From positions 1-10,499 of the forward strand of contig JANNRR010000052.1 of NCBI GenBank assembly GCA_031401675.1: a DNA stretch of 10,499 nucleotides, in the 5' to 3' direction. This stretch comes from JANNRR01 sp031401675. Lineage in GTDB: Bacteria > Pseudomonadota > Alphaproteobacteria > Rhodobacterales > Rhodobacteraceae. The translations under genes and the position numbers were made by a program. Below the pieces are notes generated by a model. That model saw only the letters and a list, made by a program, of their open reading frames with translations, was not told the origin of the DNA and did no database searches. Below are positions 1 to 7,721 of the stretch, piece by piece (within the stretch, counting starts at the first letter, position 1; the number at the start of each line of letters is the position of its first letter).

Positions 1-723
1 GACGGCGACGGCACCACCGACCAATGGGGTTTCTGGGATGGCGGCTATGATATGGAGCCGTTCTGGGGCGCGCTGGTCTGGGCCTACGGTGGCGATGTGG
101 TCAACGCCGCCGAGGGCAAGACCCTGATCGGCTCGCCCGAGGCGGCGGCGGCATTCCAGCTGTTGCACGACATGTGGCTGACCGACAAATCGATGCCGAC
201 CGAGCAGCAGCTGGCGCAATATGGCTGGGACGGCTTCCTGTCGGGTGTCGCGGCCATGGGGGTTTCGGGCCACTGGTCGGTGCCGGAGTATTCGCAGGTC
301 ACCTTCAAATGGGACATTGCGCCGATGCCGTCAGGTCCGGCCGGCCGCGCGACCGGCGTCAAATCGGCAGGCTTCGTCATCGCCAAGGACAGCCCGAACC
401 CGGATGCGGCATGGGCGTTCGTCAAATACGCCTTTTCCGATGCCGGACAAAGCGAACTGGCCCGGATCGGTCTGGCGATCCCGGTGCGCAAATCCATCGC
501 CGAAGCCCCGGCCTATCTGCAACAGGCCACGCCGATCGACCATGCGCTGTACGTCCGGGCATTGGACTATGCCCACATCAAACCGGTGTTCAAAGGCTAC
601 GAGGAATGGTCGGCTGCGGTCGGCGACGCGCTGCATGCGGTCTGGGCCGGTGAAATGAGCCTTGCCGACGGCCTGGCGGCGGCGGTGGCCGACGGTGACG
701 ACGCGCTGGCCCGCAACCGCTAG
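1..723 (+). CDS. ABC transporter solute-binding protein, sugar type (3' part)
   Basis: This is the C-terminal 240 residues of an extracellular solute-binding protein; the reading frame is already open at base 1, so the start and signal peptide lie outside the window. Family 1 (MalE/UgpB-like) binding proteins capture sugars, oligosaccharides or glycerol-phosphate compounds in the periplasm and deliver them to a CUT1 importer. What is seen supports this: a glycine- and tryptophan-rich cleft region near the window start (WGFWDGGYD, then WGALVWAYGGDVV), a middle stretch ending in GHWSVPEY, and the family-typical C-lobe segment KDSPNPDAAWAFVKYAFSD. The ligand cannot be deduced. The stop is followed after one base by the first permease start, so this is the first visible gene of a binding protein-permease-permease operon. 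Only the missing 5' end is abnormal. Confidence 0.9.
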   Translation, partial: DGDGTTDQWGFWDGGYDMEPFWGALVWAYGGDVVNAAEGKTLIGSPEAAAAFQLLHDMWLTDKSMPTEQQLAQYGWDGFLSGVAAMGVSGHWSVPEYSQVTFKWDIAPMPSGPAGRATGVKSAGFVIAKDSPNPDAAWAFVKYAFSDAGQSELARIGLAIPVRKSIAEAPAYLQQATPIDHALYVRALDYAHIKPVFKGYEEWSAAVGDALHAVWAGEMSLADGLAAAVADGDDALARNR

Positions 724-724
724 C

Positions 725-1609
725 TTGGGCAATCTGCGGCCCCTTGGACCCGAACGGTGGTGGGTATTGGCCTTTCTGGCACCCACGCTGATCGGGCTTG
801 CCTTTGGCACCTTCGGGTCGGTCTTTGCCACCATCGGCCTCAGCTTCACCGAATGGGACCTGCTGACCCCGATCGAGCCGGCCGGGGTCAGCAACTACGC
901 AGACCTGCCCGACGACCGGCTGTTCATCAAGGCGCTGCGCAATACGCTGGCGTTTTCGGCGCTTTACGTCCCCCTGACCGTGGTGTTGTCGATGGCCGTG
1001 GCCATGGGGTTGAACCGCCGGGTTCCGGGTGTCGGGCTGTTCCGTGTGGCCTACTTCCTGCCAACGGTATCGTCGCCCACGGCAGTCGGCCTGCTGTGGA
1101 CGTGGATCTACGCGCAGGACAACGGTGTTCTGAACGCCATGATCCGCAGTGTCGGCGGCGATCCGGTGTCCTGGCTTGGCCCCGGCGTCGCGCTCTACTC
1201 CATCGTGATCGTCAATGTCTGGGGGGCGATCGGCGGCGGCATGATCGTGTTTCTGGCCGGGCTGCAGGCGATCCCCGCCGATCACTACGAGGTTGCACGG
1301 CTGGACGGTGCCAGCCGCTGGCAGCGGTTGCGGTTCATCACCCTGCCCGCCCTAGCCCCGTCGATCTTCTTTCAGTCAGTGCTGACCACGATCAATGCGT
1401 TTCAGGCGTTCGACTACATCTACATCCTGACCCGGATCGGCAACGGCAATTCGACCATGCCGACACTGGTATTCTCGATCTACCGCACCGGCTTCCGGTT
1501 CTTTCGCATGGGCGATGCGGCGGCACAGGCGGTGGTGCTGACCGGCATCATCTTTGCCATGACCCTGATCTATTTCCGGCTGCAGAAACGCTGGGGTGAA
1601 CAGGGATGA
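725..1609 (+). CDS. ABC transporter permease, sugar type (UgpA/MalF-like)
   Basis: Inner-membrane subunit of a CUT1-type importer; it pairs with the next permease to form the transport channel. From a TTG at 725 it is 294 residues, a normal length, with about six hydrophobic segments beginning at WWVLAFLAPTLIGLAFG. The EAA loop that contacts the ATPase is visible at about residues 188-210: YEVARLDGAS, then ITLPALAPS, with E189, A191 and G195 in the usual places. The start is uncertain. The frame is open upstream to a TTG at 662 and a GTG at 695, both inside the binding-protein gene. I chose 725 because it falls one base after that gene's stop and gives the usual short N-terminus; no clear ribosome site precedes any of the three, which suggests translational coupling. 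The 3' end overlaps the next gene by four bases (ATGA). Confidence 0.88.
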   Translation: MGNLRPLGPERWWVLAFLAPTLIGLAFGTFGSVFATIGLSFTEWDLLTPIEPAGVSNYADLPDDRLFIKALRNTLAFSALYVPLTVVLSMAVAMGLNRRVPGVGLFRVAYFLPTVSSPTAVGLLWTWIYAQDNGVLNAMIRSVGGDPVSWLGPGVALYSIVIVNVWGAIGGGMIVFLAGLQAIPADHYEVARLDGASRWQRLRFITLPALAPSIFFQSVLTTINAFQAFDYIYILTRIGNGNSTMPTLVFSIYRTGFRFFRMGDAAAQAVVLTGIIFAMTLIYFRLQKRWGEQG

Positions 1610-2427
1610 ACCGGGCGCAGCTTGGCAACTGGCTGGCCTTTGCCACCCTGACCCTTGGGGCGATGGCGATGATCGGGCCGTTTGTCTGGATGATCTCGAC
1701 CAGCCTGAAACCGATGGCCGAACAATTCGACATGCGCCTGATCCCGCGGACCCCGACACTCGCCAACTATCCGAGATTGTTCGAGATCATGCCGTTTCAC
1801 CTGCTGATCTGGAACAGCCTGAAGATATCGGCAATCTCGGTCGCCGGGCAACTGCTGACCTGTTCGATGGCAGCCTTCATCTTTGCCGTGGTCCGGTTTC
1901 CGGGCCGCAACGTCCTGTTCGTCGTCCTGTTGCTGACGCTGATGGTGCCGGGGCAGATCACGGCGATCCCGCAATTCATCATCTTCAAGACCCTTGGGCT
2001 TTACGGCACCCAGGCGCCGCTGTATGCGCCGGCGTTTCTGGGCGGTGCCTTCGGTACCTTTCTGATGCGGCAGTATTTTCAGACGATCCCGATCGAACTG
2101 GCCGAAGCGGCGCGGATCGACGGCGCCTCGCTCAGCCGGATTTTCTTCACCATCTATCTGCCGCTGTCGAAACCGGCACTGGCGGCGTTTGCGGTCTTTG
2201 CCTTCCTGTTTTCGTGGAACGACCTGTTTTCGGCGCTGATCTACCTGCCGTCCGATCTGGAAAAGACCACGCTGACCGTCGGGTTGGCGTTGTTTCAGAC
2301 CCAGTACGGCGGACAGTGGACGCTGATGATGGCGGCCTCGCTGATCTCGGTTGCGCCGATCATCCTGGCGTTCTTCTTTGCGCAACGCCACTTTGTGCGC
2401 GGGATCAGCCTGTCCGGCTTCAAATAG
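1606..2427 (+). CDS. ABC transporter permease, sugar type (UgpE/MalG-like)
   Basis: Second channel-forming subunit of the same CUT1-type importer, 273 residues. It has the family's N-terminal membrane segment (LAFATLTLGAMAMIGPFVWMISTSLK), in which the WMISTSLKP signature is typical of MalG-type permeases. The cytoplasmic EAA motif is at about residues 167-190 (EAARIDGASLSRIF, then IYLPLSKPA). The C-terminal end GISLSGFK resembles the common MalG-type ending. The ATG start overlaps the stop of the first permease, so the two are almost certainly co-translated in equal amounts. No ATP-binding (MsmK/UgpC-like) gene follows; it must be upstream of the window, elsewhere, or shared with another importer. 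The substrate is not determinable from the permeases. Confidence 0.92.
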   Translation: MNRAQLGNWLAFATLTLGAMAMIGPFVWMISTSLKPMAEQFDMRLIPRTPTLANYPRLFEIMPFHLLIWNSLKISAISVAGQLLTCSMAAFIFAVVRFPGRNVLFVVLLLTLMVPGQITAIPQFIIFKTLGLYGTQAPLYAPAFLGGAFGTFLMRQYFQTIPIELAEAARIDGASLSRIFFTIYLPLSKPALAAFAVFAFLFSWNDLFSALIYLPSDLEKTTLTVGLALFQTQYGGQWTLMMAASLISVAPIILAFFFAQRHFVRGISLSGFK

Positions 2428-2453
2428 GACAGGCGGCCGAGTGTGCAGTACCG

Positions 2454-2468
2454 GCCCGCCTGACGGGC
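2454..2468 (+). terminator. Weak terminator-like hairpin after the ABC operon
   Basis: GCCCG and CGGGC pair around a five-base loop (CCTGA), 26 bases after the second permease stop, followed by ATTTGCG. The stem is only five pairs and the following T tract is three bases, so this is a marginal intrinsic terminator; Rho-dependent termination is as likely. Confidence 0.3.
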
Positions 2469-2558
2469 ATTTGCGTCGCCAGAGTGCCTTGCACGGCAGC
2501 AAAGCGCCGTTTATCCGGTCTTCGTCGTCGAAATGCCGCGAATCCGTGCTGCTGATCA

Positions 2559-2574
2559 TTGACCTTTCGGTCAA
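2559..2574. promoter_or_regulatory. TTGACC-tttc-GGTCAA palindrome, probable repressor operator with -35-like arm
   Basis: A perfect six-base inverted repeat with a four-base centre lies 100 bases before the RND adaptor start. The left arm TTGACC matches five of six bases of the consensus -35 hexamer, so a repressor bound here would block the promoter. A good -10 is not obvious: TCTAAC at 2584-2589 would give a 19-base spacer. Arms of this sequence and spacing are seen in operators of TetR-family regulators (the reported E. coli RutR box has the same outer arms, from memory). No regulator gene is next to it in this window. Confidence 0.5.
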
Positions 2575-2673
2575 AGATACAAATCTAACCATCAGCCGGT
2601 CCGGGTTCTGCCCCGTTCATGCCCGGTTTGGCTTGCCCTATGCACTGTCAGAACCAATCCAAGGTCAATTTTC

Positions 2674-3792
2674 ATGTCTTCGTTCTTTTCGGCCCATCGG
2701 ATTACGGCTGTCATCGTTCTGGTCGCGGCCACAGCCTGGGTCGCAACCGGCGAATTTGCCGCCGTGGGCAGTGAAGAGGCCAGCGCTGCCGAACCCCCTG
2801 CCCAGCCGGTTCAGGCCGAACCCGCCGCGCTGCGCACTGTCGCCGTTGTCACGCCGGTCTTTGCGCCATATGCCCGCGAAATCCGGATATCCGGCGCGAC
2901 CGAGGCCGACAAGCTGGCGGTTCTGGCGGCCCGTGCCGACGGCATCGTGCAGGAGCTTGGCGTGGAGCAGGGCAAGGACATCGCCGCCGACGCCCTGGTC
3001 GTGCGCCTTGAAGGTGCCGAGGTCGAGGCTGGGGTGATGACGGCTAAAGCGTCGCTTGCCCAGGCAAGGGAAAAGCTGGAGGTTGGTCAGGCCCTGTTTT
3101 CCCGCGGCAGCCTGCCGGAACTGGAACTGACGTCGCGCCGCGCCGACAAGTCGGCCGCCGAAGCCGCCCTGTCGCAGGCCGAGGCCGCCGCCGACCGGCT
3201 GCTGCTGAAGGCGCCGTTCGATGGCACCGTTGATTCCGTCGCGGTCGAGCTTGGCGAATGGGTGCAGGCCGGCGCCCCTATCGCCACCATCCTGTCGCTG
3301 GACCCGATCGTGGTCAAGGCCGAGGTCAGCGAGCTTGACGTGGCGCATGTGGCCGTCGGCTCGGCTGCCAAGGTCCGCCTGGTCAACGGCACCGAGATGC
3401 CGGGCACCATCCGCCATGTCGCCAAACAGGCATCCGCCGTGACCCGGACCTTTGTCGTCGAGGTGGCGCTGCCGAACGCCGACCGGATGATCCCGTCGGG
3501 CATGACCGCCGAAGTGCGCCTGTTCGCCGCCCCGCAACCGTCGGTGACGGTGCCACGGTCGGTCCTGACCATGTCGGCCGACGGGCTGATCGGCCTGCGC
3601 GTGGTCGGCAGCGACAATCTGGCCCGCTTTGTCCCGGTCAGCATCATCGACGACACCAATCAGGGCATGGTCGTCGCCGGCGTTCCCGACGACGTGCGGA
3701 TCATCGTCGCCGGTCAGGACCTGGTCCGCGACGGCGATGCGGTCAATGTGTCGGAACTTTCGCTGGCGGACGCCGCCGGTGCCCTGAAATGA
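2674..3792 (+). CDS. RND efflux periplasmic adaptor subunit (membrane fusion protein)
   Basis: A 372-residue HlyD/AcrA-type adaptor that bridges an inner-membrane RND pump and an outer-membrane channel. The N-terminus has a basic residue and a hydrophobic segment (HRITAVIVLVAATAWVATG, residues 8-26). There is no lipobox cysteine, so it is a signal-anchor or cleaved signal rather than a lipoprotein. The split lipoyl domain is visible: a first half around residues 75-112 (ARADGIVQELGVEQGKDI) and a second half around 173-205 (LLLKAPFDGTVDSVAVELGEW). Between them is an alanine-rich helical hairpin of about 50 residues, rather short for this class. Beta-barrel and membrane-proximal domains follow. 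The ATG has AAGG nine bases upstream. It overlaps the pump gene by four bases (ATGA), so the two are co-translated. The exported compound cannot be inferred. Confidence 0.92.
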   Translation: MSSFFSAHRITAVIVLVAATAWVATGEFAAVGSEEASAAEPPAQPVQAEPAALRTVAVVTPVFAPYAREIRISGATEADKLAVLAARADGIVQELGVEQGKDIAADALVVRLEGAEVEAGVMTAKASLAQAREKLEVGQALFSRGSLPELELTSRRADKSAAEAALSQAEAAADRLLLKAPFDGTVDSVAVELGEWVQAGAPIATILSLDPIVVKAEVSELDVAHVAVGSAAKVRLVNGTEMPGTIRHVAKQASAVTRTFVVEVALPNADRMIPSGMTAEVRLFAAPQPSVTVPRSVLTMSADGLIGLRVVGSDNLARFVPVSIIDDTNQGMVVAGVPDDVRIIVAGQDLVRDGDAVNVSELSLADAAGALK

Positions 3793-6700
3793 ACCTGGTC
3801 GAGCTGGCGATCCGCAACGCGCGGCTGACCATCTCGGTGATGCTGTTCCTGATGCTGTCGGGCACACTCGCCTATATCTCGATCCCGAAAGAGGCCGAAC
3901 CCGACATCCAGATCCCCATCATCTATGTCAGCATGGGCTACGAAGGCATTTCGCCCGAGGACAGCGAGCGGCTCCTGCTGCGCCCGATGGAAACCGCGCT
4001 GAAATCGATCCAGGGCATCAAGCAGATGACCGCCAGCGCCTATCAGGGCGGCGGCAACGTGGTGATCGAGTTTCAGGCCGGCGCCGATCTGGACAAGGCG
4101 CTGTCCGACGTGCGCAACAAGGTCGACGACGCCCGCCGCGATCTGCCGGCCGAGGCGGACGAGCCGACGGTGAACGAGGTCAATATTTCGGAGTTTCCGG
4201 TTCTGGTCGTGACCCTGTCCGGCGACGTCCCCGAACGCCTGCTGGCCGCCACCGCCCGCGAACTGCGCGACCGGATCGAGGATATTCCCGGCGTCCTCGA
4301 TGCCGCCCTGCAAGGTGTCCGCGATGATCTGGTCGAGGTGATCATCGACCCGGCCAAACTGTCATCCTACGGCTTGCGCCCCGATACGATGATTGCCGGA
4401 TTCAACGCCAACAACCGCCTGATCGCCGCCGGCTCGATGGAAGGCAGCGAGGGCCGCTATGCCATCAAGGTGCCGTCGCTGATCGAAACCGTGCAGGACC
4501 TCGCCGATCTTCCGGTCGTCGCCAACGGCAACGCCATCGTCCGCGTCAGGGATCTGGCCGAGATTCGCCCGACCATGAAGGACCCGGAGTCCGTCACCCG
4601 GCTGGACGGCAAGGGGGCTGTGGCCATCGAGGTGTCAAAGCGCATCGGCGCGAACCTGATCGAAACCGTCGATCAGGTGAAACTGGTGACCGAGACACTG
4701 AAAGAGCAGATGCCCGAAGGTGTCGTGGTGTCGTTCAGCCAGGACAAATCGACCACCATCCGCCAGCTGCTCAGCGATCTGCAGAACTCGGTTCTGACTG
4801 CCGTGGTGCTGGTGTTCATTGTCATTCTCTATTCCCTGTCGGTGCGGTCCTCGATCCTGATCGGCCTTGCCATTCCGGCCTCCTTCCTGATGGGCATTCT
4901 GGGGCTGCAACTGGCCGGGCTGACCGTCAACCTTGTGGTGCTGTTCAGTCTGATCCTTGCCGTGGGCATGCTGGTCGACGATGCCATCATCGTCACCGAA
5001 TTCGCCGAACGCCGGATGGGCGAGGGCATGGAGAAACGTCAGGCCTTCGCGCTGGCGTCGCACAAGATGGCCGGGCCGGTCATCGCCTCGACCCTGACCC
5101 GGATTGCCGCATTCTCACCCTTGCTGTTCTGGCCGGGCATCGTCGGCGAATTCATGAAATACATGCCGATCACCCTGATCGCCACGCTGTCGGCCTCGAT
5201 GGTCTATGCCCTGATCTTTGTGCCCACGCTGGGGGCCATCATCGCCCGGCCGTTCAAGACCCCGCCGCAGCACAAGGACGGAATGTACATGTGGGTGGTG
5301 GGCAAGGCGATCCGGCATCCGGTCATCGTCTTGTTGCTTGCGGTCAGCACACTGGTTGCGGTGCCCTACACCTATTCGCAGATCGGCAAGGGCGTGGAAT
5401 TTTTTCCCGACGTCGAGCCCGACTACGGCCTGCTGTACGTCAAGGCGCGCGGCAATCTGTCGATCCTGGAAAAGGACGCGCTGGTGCGTCAGGCCGAAGC
5501 GCGGATTCTGGGCTGGCCGGGGTTGAAGACGGTCTATACAAGGGTCGGCAGCGGCGGCGGTGCCGGCAACGAAGCGCCTGCCGATGTGGTCGGCACCATC
5601 CAGTACGAATTCGTCGACTGGCGCGAGCGCAAGAATGCCAATGCCATCCTTGCCGACCTTCGCGTCGCGATGCAGGGCATTCCCGGTGTCGATATCGAAG
5701 TGTCGGTGCCCGCCGCCGGACCGCCGACCGGCAAGGCCATCCAGATCCGGCTGTCGGCCGAAGATCCGGTCGGGCTGAACGACGCCGCCCGGCGCATCGC
5801 CGAACAATTGACCCAGATTCCCGACGTGATCGACATAGCCAACGGCCTGCCCCTGCCCGGCATCGACTGGGAACTGCGGGTCGACCGGGGCGAGGCTGCC
5901 CGCTACGGCGCATCGCCCGGGGCGGTCGGGGCCGTGGTGCAACTGGTCACCACCGGCTTGAAGCTGTCGGATTTTCGGCCCGCCGGATCGGATGATGCGG
6001 TCGATATCGTGCTGCGTCTGCCGGTCGATCAGCGCACAATCTCGGCGCTGGATCAGCTGCGGATCGAAACCGATCAGGGTCCGGTGCCGATCTCCAACTT
6101 CGTCACCCGGATCGCGGCCCCGACCACCGGCACGCTGACCCGGATCGATTCCGCCCGGACCGTCACGGTTCAGGCCGGCATCCGCGAAGGCGTGCAGGCG
6201 CAGCCGGTCCGCGACGCGGTGGCGGTCATGCTGACCGAGGAGTTCAAGACCGAGGGCTTCGCCGTTGGCGGGCTACGCTGGACCATGGCCGGCGAAGACG
6301 AGGAACAAGCGGCGGCCGGGGCCTTTCTGGCCAAGGCGTTCGGGGCCGCGATCTTTCTGATCTTTGTGGTGCTTCTGGCGCAGTTCAACAAGTTCACCTC
6401 GGTCGCGCTGGTGCTGTCGGCTGTCGTCATGTCGACAATCGGGGTTTTCCTTGGCCTGATGATCATGGGGCAGCCGTTCGGCGTGGTGATGAGCGGGATC
6501 GGCGTCATTGCGCTGGCCGGGGTGGTGGTCAACAACAACATCGTGCTGATCGCCACTTACGACCAGTTGCGCAGTGAGGGCATGGACAAGATCGAGGCGA
6601 TCCTTGAGACCTGCCGCGAGCGGGCGCGCCCCGTGGTGCTGACTGCGCTGACCGCGATTTTCGGGGTGCTGCCGATAGCCTTTGGCCTGAATCTGGAGCT

Positions 6701-6911
6701 GATGAACCACGAAACCACCATCGGCGCACCGTCGACGCAATGGTGGATTTCGCTGTCCGGCGCCATCGTCTACGGTCTGGCCTTCGCCACCGTCCTGACG
6801 TTGATCGTGACACCGTCGATGCTGATGCTGGTCACTCGCAGCTCGCAGCCCCGGCAAAAGCGCGGCTGGCGGCTGTTTCGCCGGCGGGCAGAGCCTGCCT
6901 TTTACCGCTGA
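3789..6911 (+). CDS. RND efflux transporter permease subunit (AcrB/MdtBC-like)
   Basis: Proton-driven inner-membrane pump of the ACR_tran family, 1040 residues, close to the family norm. It has the expected duplicated layout: a first membrane helix (about residues 13-33), a large periplasmic loop beginning with KEAEPDIQIP, five helices around 335-480, a helix near 508-530, a second periplasmic loop, then five helices from about 845 to the end. The TM4 proton-relay pair is present as D397-D398 in AVGMLVDDAIIV. In TM10 the residue corresponding to AcrB Lys940 appears to be Asn (VVVNNNIVLIA, N915-N917), a replacement I recall from other RND pumps with NN at this place. The C-terminus ends in a basic cytoplasmic tail. 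The start overlaps the adaptor stop. No TolC-like channel gene follows. Substrates could be drugs, lipids or other amphiphiles. Confidence 0.93.
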   Translation: MNLVELAIRNARLTISVMLFLMLSGTLAYISIPKEAEPDIQIPIIYVSMGYEGISPEDSERLLLRPMETALKSIQGIKQMTASAYQGGGNVVIEFQAGADLDKALSDVRNKVDDARRDLPAEADEPTVNEVNISEFPVLVVTLSGDVPERLLAATARELRDRIEDIPGVLDAALQGVRDDLVEVIIDPAKLSSYGLRPDTMIAGFNANNRLIAAGSMEGSEGRYAIKVPSLIETVQDLADLPVVANGNAIVRVRDLAEIRPTMKDPESVTRLDGKGAVAIEVSKRIGANLIETVDQVKLVTETLKEQMPEGVVVSFSQDKSTTIRQLLSDLQNSVLTAVVLVFIVILYSLSVRSSILIGLAIPASFLMGILGLQLAGLTVNLVVLFSLILAVGMLVDDAIIVTEFAERRMGEGMEKRQAFALASHKMAGPVIASTLTRIAAFSPLLFWPGIVGEFMKYMPITLIATLSASMVYALIFVPTLGAIIARPFKTPPQHKDGMYMWVVGKAIRHPVIVLLLAVSTLVAVPYTYSQIGKGVEFFPDVEPDYGLLYVKARGNLSILEKDALVRQAEARILGWPGLKTVYTRVGSGGGAGNEAPADVVGTIQYEFVDWRERKNANAILADLRVAMQGIPGVDIEVSVPAAGPPTGKAIQIRLSAEDPVGLNDAARRIAEQLTQIPDVIDIANGLPLPGIDWELRVDRGEAARYGASPGAVGAVVQLVTTGLKLSDFRPAGSDDAVDIVLRLPVDQRTISALDQLRIETDQGPVPISNFVTRIAAPTTGTLTRIDSARTVTVQAGIREGVQAQPVRDAVAVMLTEEFKTEGFAVGGLRWTMAGEDEEQAAAGAFLAKAFGAAIFLIFVVLLAQFNKFTSVALVLSAVVMSTIGVFLGLMIMGQPFGVVMSGIGVIALAGVVVNNNIVLIATYDQLRSEGMDKIEAILETCRERARPVVLTALTAIFGVLPIAFGLNLELMNHETTIGAPSTQWWISLSGAIVYGLAFATVLTLIVTPSMLMLVTRSSQPRQKRGWRLFRRRAEPAFYR

Positions 6912-6926
6912 CCTGGGGCTGTGGCC

Positions 6927-7607
6927 TCACCTGACGCGCAACAGGGCTATGGCCGGGTCGAACCGGCGCAGGGCGCGCAGGATGTCGGCCGCCAGATGCG
7001 TGGACACGTAGCTGGCGTGGAACGACGACGGGGCGCGCAGATCGACCGTGCCGTCAGCGTGGTCTGCCCATTCCAGACCGGCAATCCAGGCGGCATAGAC
7101 CGTGGGGCCTTCCTCGCGCAGCCGCGCCTTGGTGTGGCCCCAAAGGGTGTCGTGGTCCGGCGCCGCGCCGGCAGTTGGAAACGGCACGACATTGGTCGTC
7201 TGTTCCGCGTCTGCCGCCCCCTCGCCTTCCAGCCGCGCGATCAGATCGATGCCGACGTTTGGCCAGTCGGCCCTGGTGTCGGCCATGATCCGGGCCAGAC
7301 CCAGACCATAGCGGGTCACCCGCCCACGCGCCGCCGCCCGCTTTTCGACCAGCCACCCCCTGCCCCGCAGTTCCGCCATCTCGCGTTTGACGGTCCGCAC
7401 GTCAACCGACCACAGCCTCGCAATCTCGGCCTGCCCGACCGATAGCTGGTCCGTCTGCCAGTTGTAGCGCGCAGTGATCAGACAGATCAGCCGCAGCGCC
7501 AAACGCTGCCCGGTCTTGCCGCCCGCCAAGCCGTGCGCGCCAAGCACGCTCAGCACATCATACTTTCGCGTCGACCCGTGCCGCCCGACGGCCTTGTTGA
7601 TCAGCAT
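6927..7607 (-). CDS. DnaA-like plasmid replication initiator
   Basis: A 226-residue protein that I recognise as the DnaA-like replicase of Rhodobacterales plasmids; it should bind the adjacent origin and load the replicative helicase. The N-terminal part opens with KYDVLSVLGAHGLAGGK and contains a helix-turn-helix/winged-helix segment at about residues 56-90 (VGQAEIARLW, then RTVKREMAELRGRGWL). After a variable linker (about 125-150), residues 153-226 resemble DnaA domain I: LW, then YAAWIAGLEW, DGTVDLRAPSSFHASYV and a final helix. There is no Walker A motif, AAA+ domain or DnaA domain IV. The frame stays open upstream to an ATG at 7766. I prefer 7607 because GAGG/AGGA precedes it at good spacing, because the protein then begins MLINKAVGRHG as I recall for the family, and because a promoter lies inside the extension. 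It is divergent from parA and convergent with the RND pump. Confidence 0.82.
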   Translation of the reverse strand: MLINKAVGRHGSTRKYDVLSVLGAHGLAGGKTGQRLALRLICLITARYNWQTDQLSVGQAEIARLWSVDVRTVKREMAELRGRGWLVEKRAAARGRVTRYGLGLARIMADTRADWPNVGIDLIARLEGEGAADAEQTTNVVPFPTAGAAPDHDTLWGHTKARLREEGPTVYAAWIAGLEWADHADGTVDLRAPSSFHASYVSTHLAADILRALRRFDPAIALLRVR

Positions 7608-7621
7608 GCCCCTGTCCTCAT

Positions 7622-7633
7622 CCGGGATCCCGG
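7622..7633. repeat. Perfect 12-base palindrome CCGGGATCCCGG
   Basis: A perfect palindrome 15 bases upstream of the initiator ATG, so inside its mRNA leader just ahead of the ribosome site. As RNA it can form only a four-pair stem with a GATC loop, so protein binding to DNA is the likelier role, if it has one. It may be chance in GC-rich sequence. Confidence 0.4.
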
Positions 7634-7669
7634 TCCCTTGCCCTGTCCGGACCTTCGCGGTCTCTTGCC
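7631..7669. repeat. Direct repeat CGGTC(C/T)CTTGCC in the initiator leader
   Basis: Two 12-base copies, 7631-7642 and 7658-7669, match at 11 of 12 positions and are 27 bases apart. Both lie between the proposed initiator promoter and its start codon. They could be binding sites for the initiator or part of leader RNA control; nothing in the sequence decides between these. Confidence 0.4.
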
Positions 7670-7690
7670 GGGGAACGGTTGCCCTTTGCA

Positions 7691-7721
7691 ACGCTAATCC
7701 CCGATCTGTCCGTATTAGCGT
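7691..7721. promoter_or_regulatory. Inverted repeat ACGCTAAT...ATTAGCGT over the initiator -10 box
   Basis: Perfect eight-base arms at 7691-7698 and 7714-7721 are separated by 15 bases, so arm centres are 23 bases apart, about two helical turns. One arm contains the -10 box; the other lies just downstream of the predicted transcription start. This is the expected position for an autorepression operator bound by the initiator itself or by another replicon protein. Confidence 0.5.

Larger units (their letters stand above)
2428..2673. other. Intergenic spacer between ABC and RND operons
   Basis: This 246-base gap separates two operons with different functions and has no convincing gene. It holds a weak terminator-like stem near its left end (2454-2468), a perfect 6+6 inverted repeat at 2559-2574, and a Shine-Dalgarno-like AAGG at 2661-2664, nine bases before the adaptor ATG. 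The stretch from about 2555 to 2600 is visibly richer in A and T than its surroundings, as expected for a promoter region. Confidence 0.6.

Noticed and set aside
1570..2592. Long minus-strand open frame opposite the second permease
   Set aside because: The translation is an Arg/Gln/Asp-rich shadow typical of GC-rich antisense frames; the + strand permease has clear family motifs.
2665..3867. 400-codon minus-strand open frame opposite the RND adaptor
   Set aside because: It is an antisense shadow with Gly/His/Arg/Asp-rich composition, while the + strand has lipoyl and beta-barrel motifs of an adaptor.
6912..6926. Possible bidirectional terminator between the RND pump and initiator genes
   Set aside because: The 15-base gap is too short and has no convincing stem-loop followed by T residues on either strand.
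7668..7675. GGGGAA half-site resembling the parS-like palindrome in the initiator leader
   Set aside because: The left half does not match (TTGCC instead of TTCCCC), so it is only a half-site expected by chance.
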